64,000 nt of DNA from Yponomeuta sedellus. Taxonomy: Eukaryota; Arthropoda; Insecta; Lepidoptera; Yponomeutidae. Below the pieces are notes generated by a model. The model ran no database searches. It saw only the letters and a program-made list of their open reading frames with translations, and had not been told where the DNA came from. Positions 44,398-55,200 of this stretch are shown here, piece by piece. Each line of letters starts with the position of its first letter. The stretch's first letter is position 1. The position numbers were made by a program, and so were the translations under genes. Location: contig OW203722.1 in NCBI GenBank assembly GCA_934045075.1, forward strand, positions 22,218,429-22,282,428. The letters are read 5' to 3'.

Positions 44398-44838
44398 TAT
44401 CAACCCTTTGTACGTCACCACTTCTGAGGCACGGGTATCCTCCTGCATTGCGGAAGGTTAGGAAATACATTAAATCCACCACGGCGGCCAAGTCCAGGTT
44501 GGTGGAGGATTGTAAGACAGTGGCGGGCTTGACTAATAGAAGTCATTTAGCCGCCTATAAGGCCTCTGTCATGTCTTTAGAAAATAATAAATGTGGAGTT
44601 TCTTTTTTATTTTCTTCTCTCCATAATTTATTGTGAAACTGACAGATTTTTTTTTAATTATTTATTTATTTACTTAAGGCACACTAACAGTGCAGTTGCA
44701 GTGCGGAAGCGCTCGGAAAAAAATCCACTAGCGGTAGTCACAGGATTGTCACCCATCCAGCACCTGACCGCCCCTGCTGTTGCTTAACCCAAATGATTGA
44801 TTCCAATGACTCGGTTCGATGAAGCCACGAGCACTTCA
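44398..44838 (-). mobile_element. 5S-derived SINE copy with internal insertion
   Basis: The distal body (TATCAACCCTTTGTACGTCA, CCAAGTCCAGGTTGGTGGAG) and the 5S-like head (CACCCATCCAGCACCTGACC, TTGCTTAACCCAAATGATTG) are separated by about 100 bp of unrelated T-rich sequence at 44583-44683. Confidence 0.65.
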
Positions 44839-45365
44839 ATATTTAAAGGCTGTACTTATGTCACGTAGTTCCTAGTCAGGTTGAGGGCACAATTTACTGT
44901 TGTTAAATGCATTTTCATTTTCAGACTGAAAACGTAAAACTAAATCGGCTTCGTTGGGAGTTAGTGAGAATGCAAGCTATATTTAATGAACGTACCGTAC
45001 AGGGTTATGTTAAAAACGTACAAGTTTTAAAACACCTCAATTAAATTAACTCCTGGTTTTTTACTTAATTTTTTTTTCTTAGCTACTAGCAATTGTTGAC
45101 CCGAGCTTCATCTCTACTCACCATGATTGACCCCTTCGAATAGGAGAACTTGGTCGGACTCTTACTTAATACAAAATTTTAAGTGATTCCGGAATCAAAT
45201 TAATAATGTGTGGTGCTAACGAAAGTTTTAACTTCATCATCATTATCATCACTACATCACTACTCATTGACAAATTTCATTATAATGTACAAGACTTTTT
45301 AAATGATAAATTATATTTTCTCTTAGAAATATATTTTTTTAATATAAACATGTATTCATAATCAT
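44839..45365. other. Non-coding with a repeat F fragment
   Basis: Around 45100-45175, ACTCACCATGATTGACC...CTTGGTCGGACTCTTAC is a diverged reverse match to repeat F at 8659 and 46390. Otherwise nothing is seen. Confidence 0.45.
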
Positions 45366-45640
45366 AGAGCGGTGGTAGCGGAGCGGTGCAGAACGCCGGC
45401 TTCTCAATCGGGAGGTCGTGGATTCGAACCCCGGCATAAACCAATGACTTGGTTTTCTGAGTTATATACATTTGTGAAATTATAGTAGCAATACTACTCG
45501 CTGACTGTGAAGGAAAACATCGTAAGGAAACCCTAGTGTCTGAGGTGTTAGCGTACCTCAGCGCTTGCTACGTACAATGGCCCAACTATGAGGCTAAGTG
45601 CGGAAATCTCAGGTCTAACTAACTTCATCATCATCAGCCC
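45366..45640 (+). mobile_element. SINE-D copy, longest in the window
   Basis: Head GGTGGTAGCGGAGCGGTG, B box GATTCGAACCC, then AATGACTTGGTTTTCTGAG, ATTTGTGAAATTATAGTAG, ACTCGCTGACTGTGAAGG and GTAAGGAAACCCTAGTGTCT. This order defines the family used for the fragments elsewhere. Confidence 0.7.
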
Positions 45641-45795
45641 ACCTCCCACAGGACTTCCCATCTCGCCATCCTTCGCGGTCTTTCGCCATTCGCATCCACG
45701 GGCTTCCTGCTGACCTGACTACATCGTCTTACCATCGGGCAGTCGGTCTACCCACCGACCGCCACCGGGCCGCTTGGCCGCCACTCCGTTACTGC
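45641..45795 (-). repeat. Degenerate LINE coding fragment, type unknown
   Basis: The CATCATCAGCCCACCTCCCA start and a CACTCCGTTACTGCC end look like a reverse LINE coding end. They resemble 55395-55560 (CATCAGCCCATTTTTGCCCA). There is no open frame. Confidence 0.4.
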
Positions 45796-46185
45796 CCTGG
45801 AGATCTATTTTTGAATCACTCGTATGAAATTGTATTGTCGAATGCGACATAAGTCACACTCGTCTCTTAAGTCGCATGATCTCGTTTTTGCGTATTTTTG
45901 GATAGTTCGCCTGAAGTGTTGCCAGTACAATTTGAAGTATTGTACGAGTATTTTATGCGTTCCACGCAGAAATTACAAAAACCGGAAACTACCGTAACGG
46001 AAACGAAACGTAAAATAATAAATTTTGACAATTAATCTATCGATCGACATACGAGACGAGTGGTACCTAAGGACCGTTCGTTGCAGTCGAGTGATTCAAA
46101 AATACGGAATTTCGTATGTCGAACGAAAATCAGTAGAAATCGAGCGCTTGACGCGAGACGAGTGATTCAAAAATAGAGCTCCAGG
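45796..46185. mobile_element. Inverted-repeat element, 28-bp termini
   Basis: The termini CCTGGAGATCTATTTTTGAA and, reversed, CCTGGAGCTCTATTTTTGAA stay alike for 28 bp with one mismatch. The GTGATTCAAAAATA word also recurs inside near 46092. It splits a degenerate LINE piece whose other part continues at 46186 (TCCACCTGCCGCCTGCACG). About 390 bp, no ORF, target duplication not resolved. Confidence 0.6.
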
Positions 46186-46389
46186 TCCACCTGCCGCCTG
46201 CACGCCTCGCCAGATGTCCCGCCCATCGCATCTTTTAATCGCCTAAGTCAAAATACTGCTATTGCTAAAGCAACGTATCTAGTATGTAATATGGCAGTCT
46301 ATTGGCATTGTATGGAATCAGGCGTCACTTTGCGGAAATCCGTATTAAATAATAATAAAAATAAATTTATTGCCAAAAAAATTTTGAAC

Positions 46390-46520
46390 AATTTTAGTGT
46401 GAGACGAGCAACCGACGATGCGAGCTCCGTCCCTGCTCACCATGACTAAGCTCTGCGAATCGGAGCGAAACCTGGCCGGACTCTTCCAATATAACAACAG
46501 CCGTAAGTAGATCCGGACTA
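46390..46520 (-). repeat. Dispersed repeat F, copy 2
   Basis: Reverse match to 8659-8790 over about 125 bp (CTCTGCGAATCGGAGCGAAA). No function claimed. Confidence 0.65.
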
Positions 46521-48025
46521 AAAGTCTACTATTTGTACAATGTTTATGGTTACACAGTGACTAACACACAAGGTTGAGCCTGAATCGTGGCGGTCGGGGA
46601 AACGTTTGCTATATTGCTTTACCTTGTATTTATATCATAGGAGCCGGTATAATATTCTTCTTCTTCTTCGTCAGGTTATATAATAGCATTAAAATGAGTC
46701 TATTGGCATTTTTCAGGATTTGGTGCGTAGTATTGAGGCTGTTGGCCAAAGTGCACCCAACAAGAATACTATCCGAGCTGACAACACTAAATCAACAGAT
46801 TGATAGTGTATGAAAAGCCGAGGGTTACTTGTAACTTACGATTTTTTTCCATAAAGCAAGACATAGAACAAAATTAAAACAGTAATTGACGAGTTTCAGA
46901 GCTGGGATATTTTTAAGCAACCTCGTAAATGACGTAAGCAGAAACCTGTTACAAACACGGGCTTTACTTTGTTTTCACGCAGGTAAGGCTTTTGCTTTTG
47001 TATTTGCATTGCATTTACACAGAGTTTTAGCCCAAAAACAAACATTCAGTTGCAAAAAGGGAGGAGGGAAAAAATAAAAGCAACAAATTCGCGCAAACAT
47101 AAAGAAAATTGTACTCCATTCAGTGCCATGCTACCTCTACTATAGGGCCTCTACTTCGTTAAACTATTAAAGGGTCGGCGGACTATAACACAGACATGAA
47201 TTTGCCATTACATTATTGTTCTACACTGGCGAAGTAATTAAACAGTAGTTTGCATATTTTGAAAAAATACATGTATCATAACTGCTCTCCGTTAAAAAAA
47301 TATAGAAAAATTTCATGGCAGGTTTTATTTACTGCCTCAAAAATCGTATTTTGGACTTTTGTGCTTTAGTCTGCTGACTCTAGAACTATTCCATCGTATT
47401 TGACAACACATGTCCTTGTTATGACAAATTAAAAAAAAAAAAATAACTATAACTTTAAAACGAGTGTTAAAAATCTCAATAATTTAAAAAATCAAATTAA
47501 TATCATGATGGTGATACGTAGTACTTTATAAGCCCACATACTTTAAAATATCGACATTTTGATGCAGTCTGTTAGCTTAGGTGATTTAATGAAAAGCATA
47601 GTTTGTCTATGTTTGTCAATAATATTTAATTCCAAAGTAAAAAAAAAACCACTTCACACAAACATCATACCTCGTGCAGTTGGAAAAAGTATGTTAAAAT
47701 CTATACCACTGATTAATCTAAACTGCTTAATAATACATTTTTGATAACATTATCTTCAAAATTTATTATTCCGTTTTTCTTTTCTAAGCCAGTATCAACT
47801 GTATGTTACCAAATCTTTCATTCGACATCTTTTATATCCAAAAATTTGGAGATGAACATTTTTAAAATCAATGAGAAATGTCATGTGAATGAATAGCAGA
47901 AATTTGTCATTAAGAAACATCTATGCCGAAAATGTCTTGGCTTGTTATCCCATCCCTATCCTTCCCAACTCTATTCCTCAACATGCAGCGCCACCTATAA
48001 AAAAAAACTACTTCAAAATCCGCGC
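46521..48025. other. Non-coding flank before the I-like element
   Basis: Short frames at 46574-46813, 46886-47077 and 47559-47744 have no domain. Hydrophobic runs in them arise from T-rich DNA. I see no gene. Confidence 0.4.
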
Positions 48026-48037
48026 GCAACAAGACGC
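48026..48037 (+). repeat. 12-bp target-site duplication, left of the I-like element
   Basis: GCAACAAGACGC here recurs at 53593-53604, directly after the poly(A) tail. It defines both ends of the element. Confidence 0.92.
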
Positions 48038-48185
48038 GAAAAGCGCGGGAACCTTGGATGAGTAAAGGCGGCGAAATTTGAACAATTTTCAATAAATTGA
48101 TAACTTTTATATTTCTCTGTAAATACAAAGTGAATTGTACATAATTATAGTTGGTAGACAAGTTTGTACATATTGTAATTAGAAG

Positions 48186-49280
48186 ATGGGGGCGGGAAAG
48201 AAGCGGAAAAAAACTGATCCCCCTGACGAGCGATCATCACCAGCTATGGACACTTCGGACTCGGATGATGACTCCTCCAGGAAGTACAATGTTTTTAAGG
48301 TTCCAGGGTACTCTAGGAGGTATCCTGAAAACAGTAAAAAATCGGAATACATAGTGTTCGTGTCACACGAAAATGAAAAACCGTTTTCCGACAAAGACAG
48401 GCTAGCTCTCTCCCATGCCATACGCAAATTCTGCGTCACTGGCATTCTACATCTGAAGTCAGTAAATAAATTCAAGATTGGCATTACGTTCGATTTGTCA
48501 AACAATGCAAATGTGTTTATGCAGAATAAAAAATTACTCGACGAACTAGACCTGAAGGCCACTATACCGGCTAGCGACACTGAAGCGACTGGGGTTCTTA
48601 CCTCAGTCCCTACTGACCTTTCCAACAAACAAATCTTCTCGTTGATTGGCAGCTCTCGAAATGTAATTCAAGTGAGACGTTTCATGCGTCGGGTGCGGAG
48701 TGACGACGGCGACGTGTCACATCTTCCCACTCAGACAGTCGCGGTAACTTTTGCATCCACTGAATTGCCTCAGTACGTCTATCTCGATTCTTGGAGACAC
48801 GAGGTAAGCGCTTATATACCACCAGTAAAGCAATGTCTTCAGTGCATGAAGTTTGGCCACATTGCCAAATACTGCCGAAATTCGGTTGTGTGCTCGATCT
48901 GCACAGAAAATCACCATTTTAAAACATGTAAAGAGGATCCTAAAAACGCGAAATGCTGCAACTGCGGAGGCAATCACATAGCTATCTCTAACACATGTCC
49001 ACAAAAAAAATTGAAAATAGAGGAAAACAAAATTAAGTCAAGGGCCGTCACATACTCAGATTTATTCAGTGAAAACTCCTTCCCCCAATTAACAAAATCG
49101 AACATCGAAACACAAATTCAAAATTTAACGAAATCAGATTTTTTCATGAACATACTCATTCAAGCAATTACAAAAATAGTTACAAATCAGAAAAACACCC
49201 CAATCAACTCTACATCAATAAAAGAAATCTTAGCACAAACTGTAAGAAATACCACTTCTTCTAACAATGGATCAACTTAA
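48186..49280 (+). CDS. ORF1: gag-like RNA-binding protein with three CCHC knuckles
   Basis: 364 residues. This protein should coat the element's RNA and carry it with ORF2 protein to the target. The N-terminus is basic, then acid-rich (DTSDSDDDSS, 22-31). The middle part, about 50-200, is the folded region usual in these proteins, without a motif I can name. Three zinc knuckles follow: C217-C220-H225-C230, C236-C239-H244-C248 and C257-C260-H264-C271. The tail is polar and rich in Asn, Thr and Ser. The ATG at 48186 is the first in frame after the 5' region. The stop overlaps the ORF2 start by 14 bases in another frame. ORF2 is therefore likely made by reinitiation or a similar coupled mechanism; this is inference. 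Confidence 0.9.
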   Translation: MGAGKKRKKTDPPDERSSPAMDTSDSDDDSSRKYNVFKVPGYSRRYPENSKKSEYIVFVSHENEKPFSDKDRLALSHAIRKFCVTGILHLKSVNKFKIGITFDLSNNANVFMQNKKLLDELDLKATIPASDTEATGVLTSVPTDLSNKQIFSLIGSSRNVIQVRRFMRRVRSDDGDVSHLPTQTVAVTFASTELPQYVYLDSWRHEVSAYIPPVKQCLQCMKFGHIAKYCRNSVVCSICTENHHFKTCKEDPKNAKCCNCGGNHIAISNTCPQKKLKIEENKIKSRAVTYSDLFSENSFPQLTKSNIETQIQNLTKSDFFMNILIQAITKIVTNQKNTPINSTSIKEILAQTVRNTTSSNNGST

Positions 49281-52200
49281 TATTATGCAGTGGAACTCCC
49301 AGAGTATTATTAGCAATAAATTTCTATTAACACAATTTCTTTATGAAAACGATATACATGTAGCAATAATATCAGAGACTTGGCTAACTCCTATTAAAGA
49401 TTTTAACATAAAAGGATATCGAATAGAAAGAAACGATATTGGTAATAAACATAATGGTGTAGCAATTTTAATACATAATAGTTTAAATTATAAAAAAATT
49501 AATACATATTCGGACAACTCCTTACAAAACATTTGTGTAAGGATATCTGTAAATAATAAAGAAATGAGTATTGTAAGTTTTTACTGTCCTACAAACTGTG
49601 TCCCATCTTTTGATAAACTTAAATTTCAGTCAATAATAGAGTCAATACCCGAACCAATGTTATTTGCAGGTGATTTTAATGCTCACCATACTTTGTGGGG
49701 GTGCCATTCTATTAATCCTAGAGGAAGAGATATTTTGGAAATTATTGATGAAAAAAATTTGGTTGTTTTGAATTCCGGCGAGGTTACTACTGTGGGCTCC
49801 TTGACATGGCGTCCCAATGCTTTGGATTTATCACTGGCTTCCCCATCACTGGCTCTGTCTTGCGATTGGTCTGTACATAATGATCCTCTTGGCAGCTACC
49901 ATCTTCCTGTAATTATTAAGGTTTTTGTAAATAATAGTATTAATGATGATGGTCTTGTAAACAGCAATGGTGCTAATCCTTTGCCCATCTATCCTAACTT
50001 TAAAATGATCAATTGGACATTATATGAACAATATGTAGACACACAACTGTCTGATTTTCAGGTTGAAAATTACACTCCGTTGACAGCATATAACAGTTTT
50101 TGTAACATATTGCATAATGTAGTTAATGACTCTCTTACAAATCGTAATTCTGTTTCTTCTTCTTTTGGTGCTATCAACTCTCGTCGTAGACTGATACGCA
50201 AGAAGCTCTCTCTTCCTTGGTGGAATAAAAAATGTTCAGAAGCTGTAGAAAATTTCAAACTTGCCTATATTAACTTTAAAAATAATCCTTCAGATCAATC
50301 TTACATTGAATTTAAAAAATTACAAGCACATAAAAAACTTTTGTTAAAAATGGAAAGATCTAATAGCTGGATTGAACTGTGTAGCTCCTTCAATCGATGT
50401 ACACCTCTGTCAATAATCTGGAATTGTATGCGTAAATTCAACAAAACTTACTCTTTTAATAATGACAATGATAGTTGGATACAAGATTTTTTGCAAAAGT
50501 ATACACCCGACCATGTAAATAATAAACCAAAATTTTCCCCGGACAGTGAAACAAATCCTGTAAATAATTTTATGATAAAATCTTTCTCAATTGAAGAATT
50601 AATATCAGCTATTCTCTCGAGAAAAGATGGCGCATTTGGTCTGGATGGTATTCCTTATATAATGTTAAAAAGGCTTAGTAAAAATAGCTTACAGATTTTG
50701 CTTGAAATATTAAATAACCTATGGTTGAGCAACGAGATTCCCCACTCATGGAAGTCCGATTGTTTAGTGCCCATATTAAAGCCAGATAAGCCTCGATCAA
50801 ATCCAGATTCCTACCGTCCTATTGCTTTGACATCTTGCATAGGCAAAGTTTTTGAACAACTGATAAAACAAAGGTTGGAATTTTATGTAGAACAAAATAG
50901 TATTTTACCTTCTAATCAATTTGGCTTTCGAAGAGGAACATCAGCTCGTGAAAGCATCTGTCAGCTGCAGCTTGACATACAAAATAGTTTAAATAAAAAA
51001 TATTATTTGATGTCGGTGTTTTTTGATGTGTCTGGAGCATTTAATAGTGTCAATGTCGACATTCTTTGTGTTGAGTTACTTTCCATCGGGATCCCAAATA
51101 AAATTGTTAATTGGATTCATAATTTTCTTACTGAGAGGGAAGTCTATGTAAAATATAATGGTAATCTTTATGGTCCACGATTCGCTTCTGTTGGTGTTTG
51201 TCAAGGCGGAATACTTTCTCCATTAATTTTCCTCTTATATATCCGCCGTTTAAATCTCATTTTGGGTTCTGAAGTCAAAAATCTTCAATTTGCTGACGAC
51301 TTGGTTGTTTATGCATCTGGAAAAAAATTAAAAAACATCAGTGAAATTCTTAACAAATCTTTAAAAGGGTTGTCTACATACTTCACCTATCTGAATCTTG
51401 ATATAAATGCATTAAAATCTAAAGTGGTTGTATTTGGTAAAGCTAGCAATAATATTCCTTCTGTATTCTACAACAAAGTCCCCATTCCTGTTTCTCAAGA
51501 GGCTAAGTTTTTAGGTATTATCTTTACTCACAATATGTCTTGGAAAAAATATGTTGAATTGCTAAGTTTAAGAGCCAATAAGGCCCATAATATTTTTAAA
51601 TCTTTGTGCAGGATTTCGTGGGGAGCAGATCCGAAAATATTGTTACTTCTGTACAAATCATTGGTTCGTAGTCATTTTGAATATGGTTTTCTTTGTTTTG
51701 GTGGTGACAGTAGATTGGTGAATGCCTTGGATAAAATTCAAAATAAAAACTTGAGACTCATCACAGGAGCATTTAAAAGTACTCCTATAAATGTAATGCA
51801 GGTGGAGTGCAAACTCCCTCCATTAGCTATTAGATTTACTTATCTGAAAGAAAGATTTTTATTAAAATTATATAGTAAGAGAAATAATTACCTATTGCTG
51901 AGCTTGATGAATTCTCCTCCAAATTCTCTTTATATCCTTCAGGGCTTTGCTCAGTACATTAATTTTCTGGAAACATTACAGATTTATAAATCCCCTCTCC
52001 TTCCTTGTTATCAGGGAAATTTTCTTAGTAAATTTCCTGCAATAAATATAATAATTGATCACAATCTATGCACCAAACAAGATGTGTACAACAAACTTTC
52101 AGAGTTCACTGATGATTGTAGATTCCTCTATACTGATGGGTCCAAAACTGATAATGCTGTCTCGTTTGCTTTCTTTGATGGCTTTTTTAATTTAGGCACT

Positions 52201-53037
52201 GGTCATAAAATAAATTCAAACATTAGTATATTCACAGCAGAAGCCGTGGCTATACTAGCAGCCCTAAAAAATATCAATAATAAAAGTGATGGATGTTATA
52301 AATATGTAATTGTCAGTGATAGTATGAGTGTTCTGGAAAATCTCAAAAATAATAGATTCAAAGCTAATACAAATTATTTAATTTCTTTAATCAAGCAGGA
52401 GTGGTTAGATTTGTTTCTTATTCATAACATAGATGTTTCATTTGTGTGGGTTCCTTCACATGTTGGTGTAGCAGGAAATGAAAGGGCTGATTTTTTGGCT
52501 ACAGCAATTACAAATAATGCAGATACTATTCCTGACTCCAGCTATAATCTTAATGTTTCTGTTCCCTGGACAGATGTAATCTCTCTTCTAAAGAAAAGAT
52601 CTATAGATATCTGGAAAAGACACTGGAACTACACAGTTCAAGCTGAAAATAAAGGCTTATGGTATGCTACATTTAATGTTCCCATTGGTAGCATGCCCTG
52701 GTTTTGTAAAAACAATACTTACATTCATAGGAAATATTACACTACTATTTCAAGGCTTCGTTTTGGTCATTGTAATCTAAACTATCATCTGTTCCGGTTA
52801 AAAATGGTTCAGAGTCCGTTCTGTGACCATTGCAGCTCCCAAACTGAGCAATCCTTACATCATCTATTCTTCGAATGCCCATCCTTTGGCATCCAGCGCC
52901 TTGTGCTAATGGATGAGCTGATTGAAATCTATAGCAGTCCAGAGTCAGTGCCGCGCTCCATTCAGGCTCTTCTTGTAAATACTTCCACATTTTTGTCTTT
53001 GTTCAGATTCATAATTAACACTGTAGGACAGATTTAG
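49267..53037 (+). CDS. ORF2: endonuclease, reverse transcriptase and RNase H polyprotein
   Basis: 1256 residues. It nicks target DNA and copies the element RNA there by target-primed reverse transcription. The AP-like endonuclease lies at about 1-220, with N10, E37, the GDFNAHH motif (D136, N138), LDLSL (D187) and SYH (210-212), where most relatives have SDH. The RT lies at about 435-720, with motif A around D587 (FDVSGAF), the GVCQGGILSP block at 643-652 and the active FADD at 675-678. RNase H lies at about 953-1080, with D957 (YTDGS), E992, D1018 and D1075, so all four acidic residues are present. A C-terminal Cys/His motif is C1186-C1189-H1199-C1204. The length fits a complete protein. There is no stop or frameshift. 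The start ATG overlaps the ORF1 stop. Confidence 0.95.
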   Translation: MDQLNIMQWNSQSIISNKFLLTQFLYENDIHVAIISETWLTPIKDFNIKGYRIERNDIGNKHNGVAILIHNSLNYKKINTYSDNSLQNICVRISVNNKEMSIVSFYCPTNCVPSFDKLKFQSIIESIPEPMLFAGDFNAHHTLWGCHSINPRGRDILEIIDEKNLVVLNSGEVTTVGSLTWRPNALDLSLASPSLALSCDWSVHNDPLGSYHLPVIIKVFVNNSINDDGLVNSNGANPLPIYPNFKMINWTLYEQYVDTQLSDFQVENYTPLTAYNSFCNILHNVVNDSLTNRNSVSSSFGAINSRRRLIRKKLSLPWWNKKCSEAVENFKLAYINFKNNPSDQSYIEFKKLQAHKKLLLKMERSNSWIELCSSFNRCTPLSIIWNCMRKFNKTYSFNNDNDSWIQDFLQKYTPDHVNNKPKFSPDSETNPVNNFMIKSFSIEELISAILSRKDGAFGLDGIPYIMLKRLSKNSLQILLEILNNLWLSNEIPHSWKSDCLVPILKPDKPRSNPDSYRPIALTSCIGKVFEQLIKQRLEFYVEQNSILPSNQFGFRRGTSARESICQLQLDIQNSLNKKYYLMSVFFDVSGAFNSVNVDILCVELLSIGIPNKIVNWIHNFLTEREVYVKYNGNLYGPRFASVGVCQGGILSPLIFLLYIRRLNLILGSEVKNLQFADDLVVYASGKKLKNISEILNKSLKGLSTYFTYLNLDINALKSKVVVFGKASNNIPSVFYNKVPIPVSQEAKFLGIIFTHNMSWKKYVELLSLRANKAHNIFKSLCRISWGADPKILLLLYKSLVRSHFEYGFLCFGGDSRLVNALDKIQNKNLRLITGAFKSTPINVMQVECKLPPLAIRFTYLKERFLLKLYSKRNNYLLLSLMNSPPNSLYILQGFAQYINFLETLQIYKSPLLPCYQGNFLSKFPAINIIIDHNLCTKQDVYNKLSEFTDDCRFLYTDGSKTDNAVSFAFFDGFFNLGTGHKINSNISIFTAEAVAILAALKNINNKSDGCYKYVIVSDSMSVLENLKNNRFKANTNYLISLIKQEWLDLFLIHNIDVSFVWVPSHVGVAGNERADFLATAITNNADTIPDSSYNLNVSVPWTDVISLLKKRSIDIWKRHWNYTVQAENKGLWYATFNVPIGSMPWFCKNNTYIHRKYYTTISRLRFGHCNLNYHLFRLKMVQSPFCDHCSSQTEQSLHHLFFECPSFGIQRLVLMDELIEIYSSPESVPRSIQALLVNTSTFLSLFRFIINTVGQI

Positions 53038-53308
53038 TTTTTCTTGTATACTGATTTTGTTTAATACTCGAATACGACTTTTAGCCGTGTAAAATATTTT
53101 CTAAATGGACTTGTACATAATATTTAGAATTTGTAAGGTTATGTAATATTTTTGGTTTGTTTGTTTTGACGTTTCGATTTCGACCAAAAAAGAAAAGAGT
53201 ATGTGTTGCCTTAATTGACTTAAAATCACGGATTGACTAATTCGACGGACACGACGTAAAATTACACGGATTTTACTAAAATTGGATTGGACATTTTATA
53301 TAATTAAA

Positions 53309-53541
53309 ACTGAAGACGATAATATATTACTGAAGACTTTAACCTCCCAAAAATTCATAATGAAGAACAGAAACCAAAGACGTGGCAGCATGAAAAATAT
53401 ATTACTGAAGACTTTAACTTCCCAAAAATTCATAATGAAGAATAGAAACCAAAGACATGGCAGCATGAAAAATATATTATACTGAAGACTAACCTCCCAA
53501 AAACTCATAATGAAGAACAAAAACCAAAGACGTGGCAGCAT
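53309..53541 (+). repeat. 75-bp tandem repeats in the 3' region of the I-like element
   Basis: Three units start near 53331, 53406 and 53483, plus a short partial one before. Each carries TGAAGACTTTAAC, AATTCATAATGAAGAA and CAAAGACGTGGCAGCATG (with slight changes). They make short frames on both strands that are not genes. The third unit has a 2-bp insertion and a small deletion. Confidence 0.88.
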
Positions 53542-53578
53542 GGTCTAAGACCTTAGCCGGTTCCTTGCGGGACGAACT

Positions 53579-53592
53579 AAAAAAAAAAAAAA
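53579..53592 (+). other. Poly(A) tail of the I-like element
   Basis: Fourteen A residues, then at once the right-hand duplication GCAACAAGACGC (53593-53604). Confidence 0.9.
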
Positions 53593-53604
53593 GCAACAAG
53601 ACGC

Positions 53605-55046
53605 ATGACGGCTCTCTCGCCAAACTAAATAAAATTTCGTAAAGGGGCTTAATCCCGCCAATTGCCTTAAACTATAAGATAATCCTTAAACTCAGTGCAT
53701 CTGTGAGTGATCTAACACAGAAAAGTTCGCCGGCCCGCCCAAATACCAAGTGCTGTGGTTGTTTCAAAGTGCATAGCCGACGTGGACTCAACTTCAGTGG
53801 CGGCCTGATGTAAGTACTTTTATATCCCTTTTTCCTGTCCACAGGCCAAGCTTTTCACCTCTTTGGTCATCACTGGTGCTAGTCTAGATCTTTTTATACA
53901 GTCCAAGCTTTTACCTACATTTTTCTCTAGAAACGTTTTCAACAATGGACGCCGGGCGTCTTAGAAACCCGTCCAGTAATTTTTATCTGTAGATGGGTGA
54001 TTAACACTTTCTATCCACCACTTACGTAGAATTTTCTTTGACTGGTTAAATGGTTAGATGATGAAGCTAATATTAAAGCTTTGAGATTTTTCTTTTTATC
54101 TTCTAAATAGACGCCTAAAATTAGAAAACGAATCTTCACCTATGAAACCTAAACAAAATTTTGTTTATATTTCCTTTAGAATCGAGAGTAGGCGCCGAAG
54201 CTACAAGCGACTAGACGTCAACGGACGCGGCATAACTTAGTTTGTGAAACAAAGTAGACGCTTTCTATTCAACAGTTGTGAAGCGCAATCGCGACGATCG
54301 AGTAAACCGACGGGTTGAAATAGCCGGCGAAATAGCCGATGTCAAGCTTTCTCCTATTTTTCATAGTAAAAATATAGAATAGATAGATATATTTTTGACA
54401 TTCAGCAAGTCTTTACGTTGACATAAATTGAATTGTATGGGCTTCAAAACTGTTTAATGCTCACTACTGCAGATCGTCATCGCACCTGTTCAGATGGCGT
54501 CCTACACTTAAAAAGATCCTAAAATAGATCAATGAGAGAAACTTAAAAAAAAGGAAATTAAAAGACGTATCCAACTGTGGAAGCAAAGGTGATTTACCTT
54601 TTTCAAGCCTTTCTATTTGCAATGAAATTGACGTTGCAAGTGTTAGTGGCTATAAGGTGTAATTCCAAGTAAAAAAACTTGCGGAGACCAGAAGATCTCT
54701 GTCAACAGTGAGGAGCTTGTATATAACTAAAAATATACGTGAAATAATCAAATGTCCGAGTCCTAATAAATCTACGTCACTATTATAATAATAGTGGGAC
54801 CTCAACCTCACGGTAAACGCAACAAACATCTATTCAGGATAACAATGAAAACTTTAACAACGCATATTTTCTCTTTCCCACCGGACACAATGGCTGAATC
54901 CCTCGCTTGAATCCAAGTGGGAAAATGCTTAAAAGGTTGTAGCATTACACTTTTAAAAGTATCTTCAACGACTCGGAACGTAGTTTAGAGGATACTGTGA
55001 AGAAACTTAAGATGCTTCAGGGAAAAGACTTGGTCGAAGTGAAGTG
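53605..55046. other. Non-coding flank after the I-like element
   Basis: I see no ORF. GCAGATCGTCATCGCACCTG near 54471-54512 is a short reverse fragment of the RTE-like family. Nothing else is identified. Confidence 0.45.
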
Positions 55047-55200
55047 ATAGAGGTGGTGGGGCCGTCGGGAAAAAGCTTGCTTGGCTTCACGAAGTTGCAG
55101 GTTCGAACCCCGGCTTAAACTTTGTGTTTTAACTGATATACGTTTGTGAGTTCGTATCCCCAATATTACTTAGCAAACTATGAAGAAAAATATCGTGAGT
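55047..55200 (+). mobile_element. SINE-D copy, degenerate
   Basis: Head with GGTGGTGGGGCCGTCGGG, B box GGTTCGAACCC and a body ending TGAAGAAAAATATCGTGAG. It is diverged from the copy at 45366. Confidence 0.55.

Larger units (their letters stand above)
48038..53592 (+). mobile_element. Full-length I-clade-like non-LTR retrotransposon (5555 bp)
   Basis: The element has a 148-bp 5' region and ORF1 with three zinc knuckles. ORF2 combines an AP endonuclease, RT, RNase H and a C-terminal Cys/His motif. A 555-bp 3' region with tandem repeats and a 14-A tail follow. A perfect 12-bp duplication flanks it. RNase H within ORF2 together with an ORF1 bearing three knuckles places it near the I group. Both ORFs are open from end to end, so it is young and could be active. 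The element starts GAAAAGCGCGGGAACC; its promoter should be internal, as in the group, though I see no motif I can name. Confidence 0.92.

Noticed and set aside
48179..48628. 149-codon minus-strand frame within ORF1
   Set aside because: It is the antisense shadow of ORF1 of the I-like element and has no motif of its own.
53282..53541. 67- and 81-codon frames after ORF2
   Set aside because: They translate the 75-bp tandem repeats of the 3' region.
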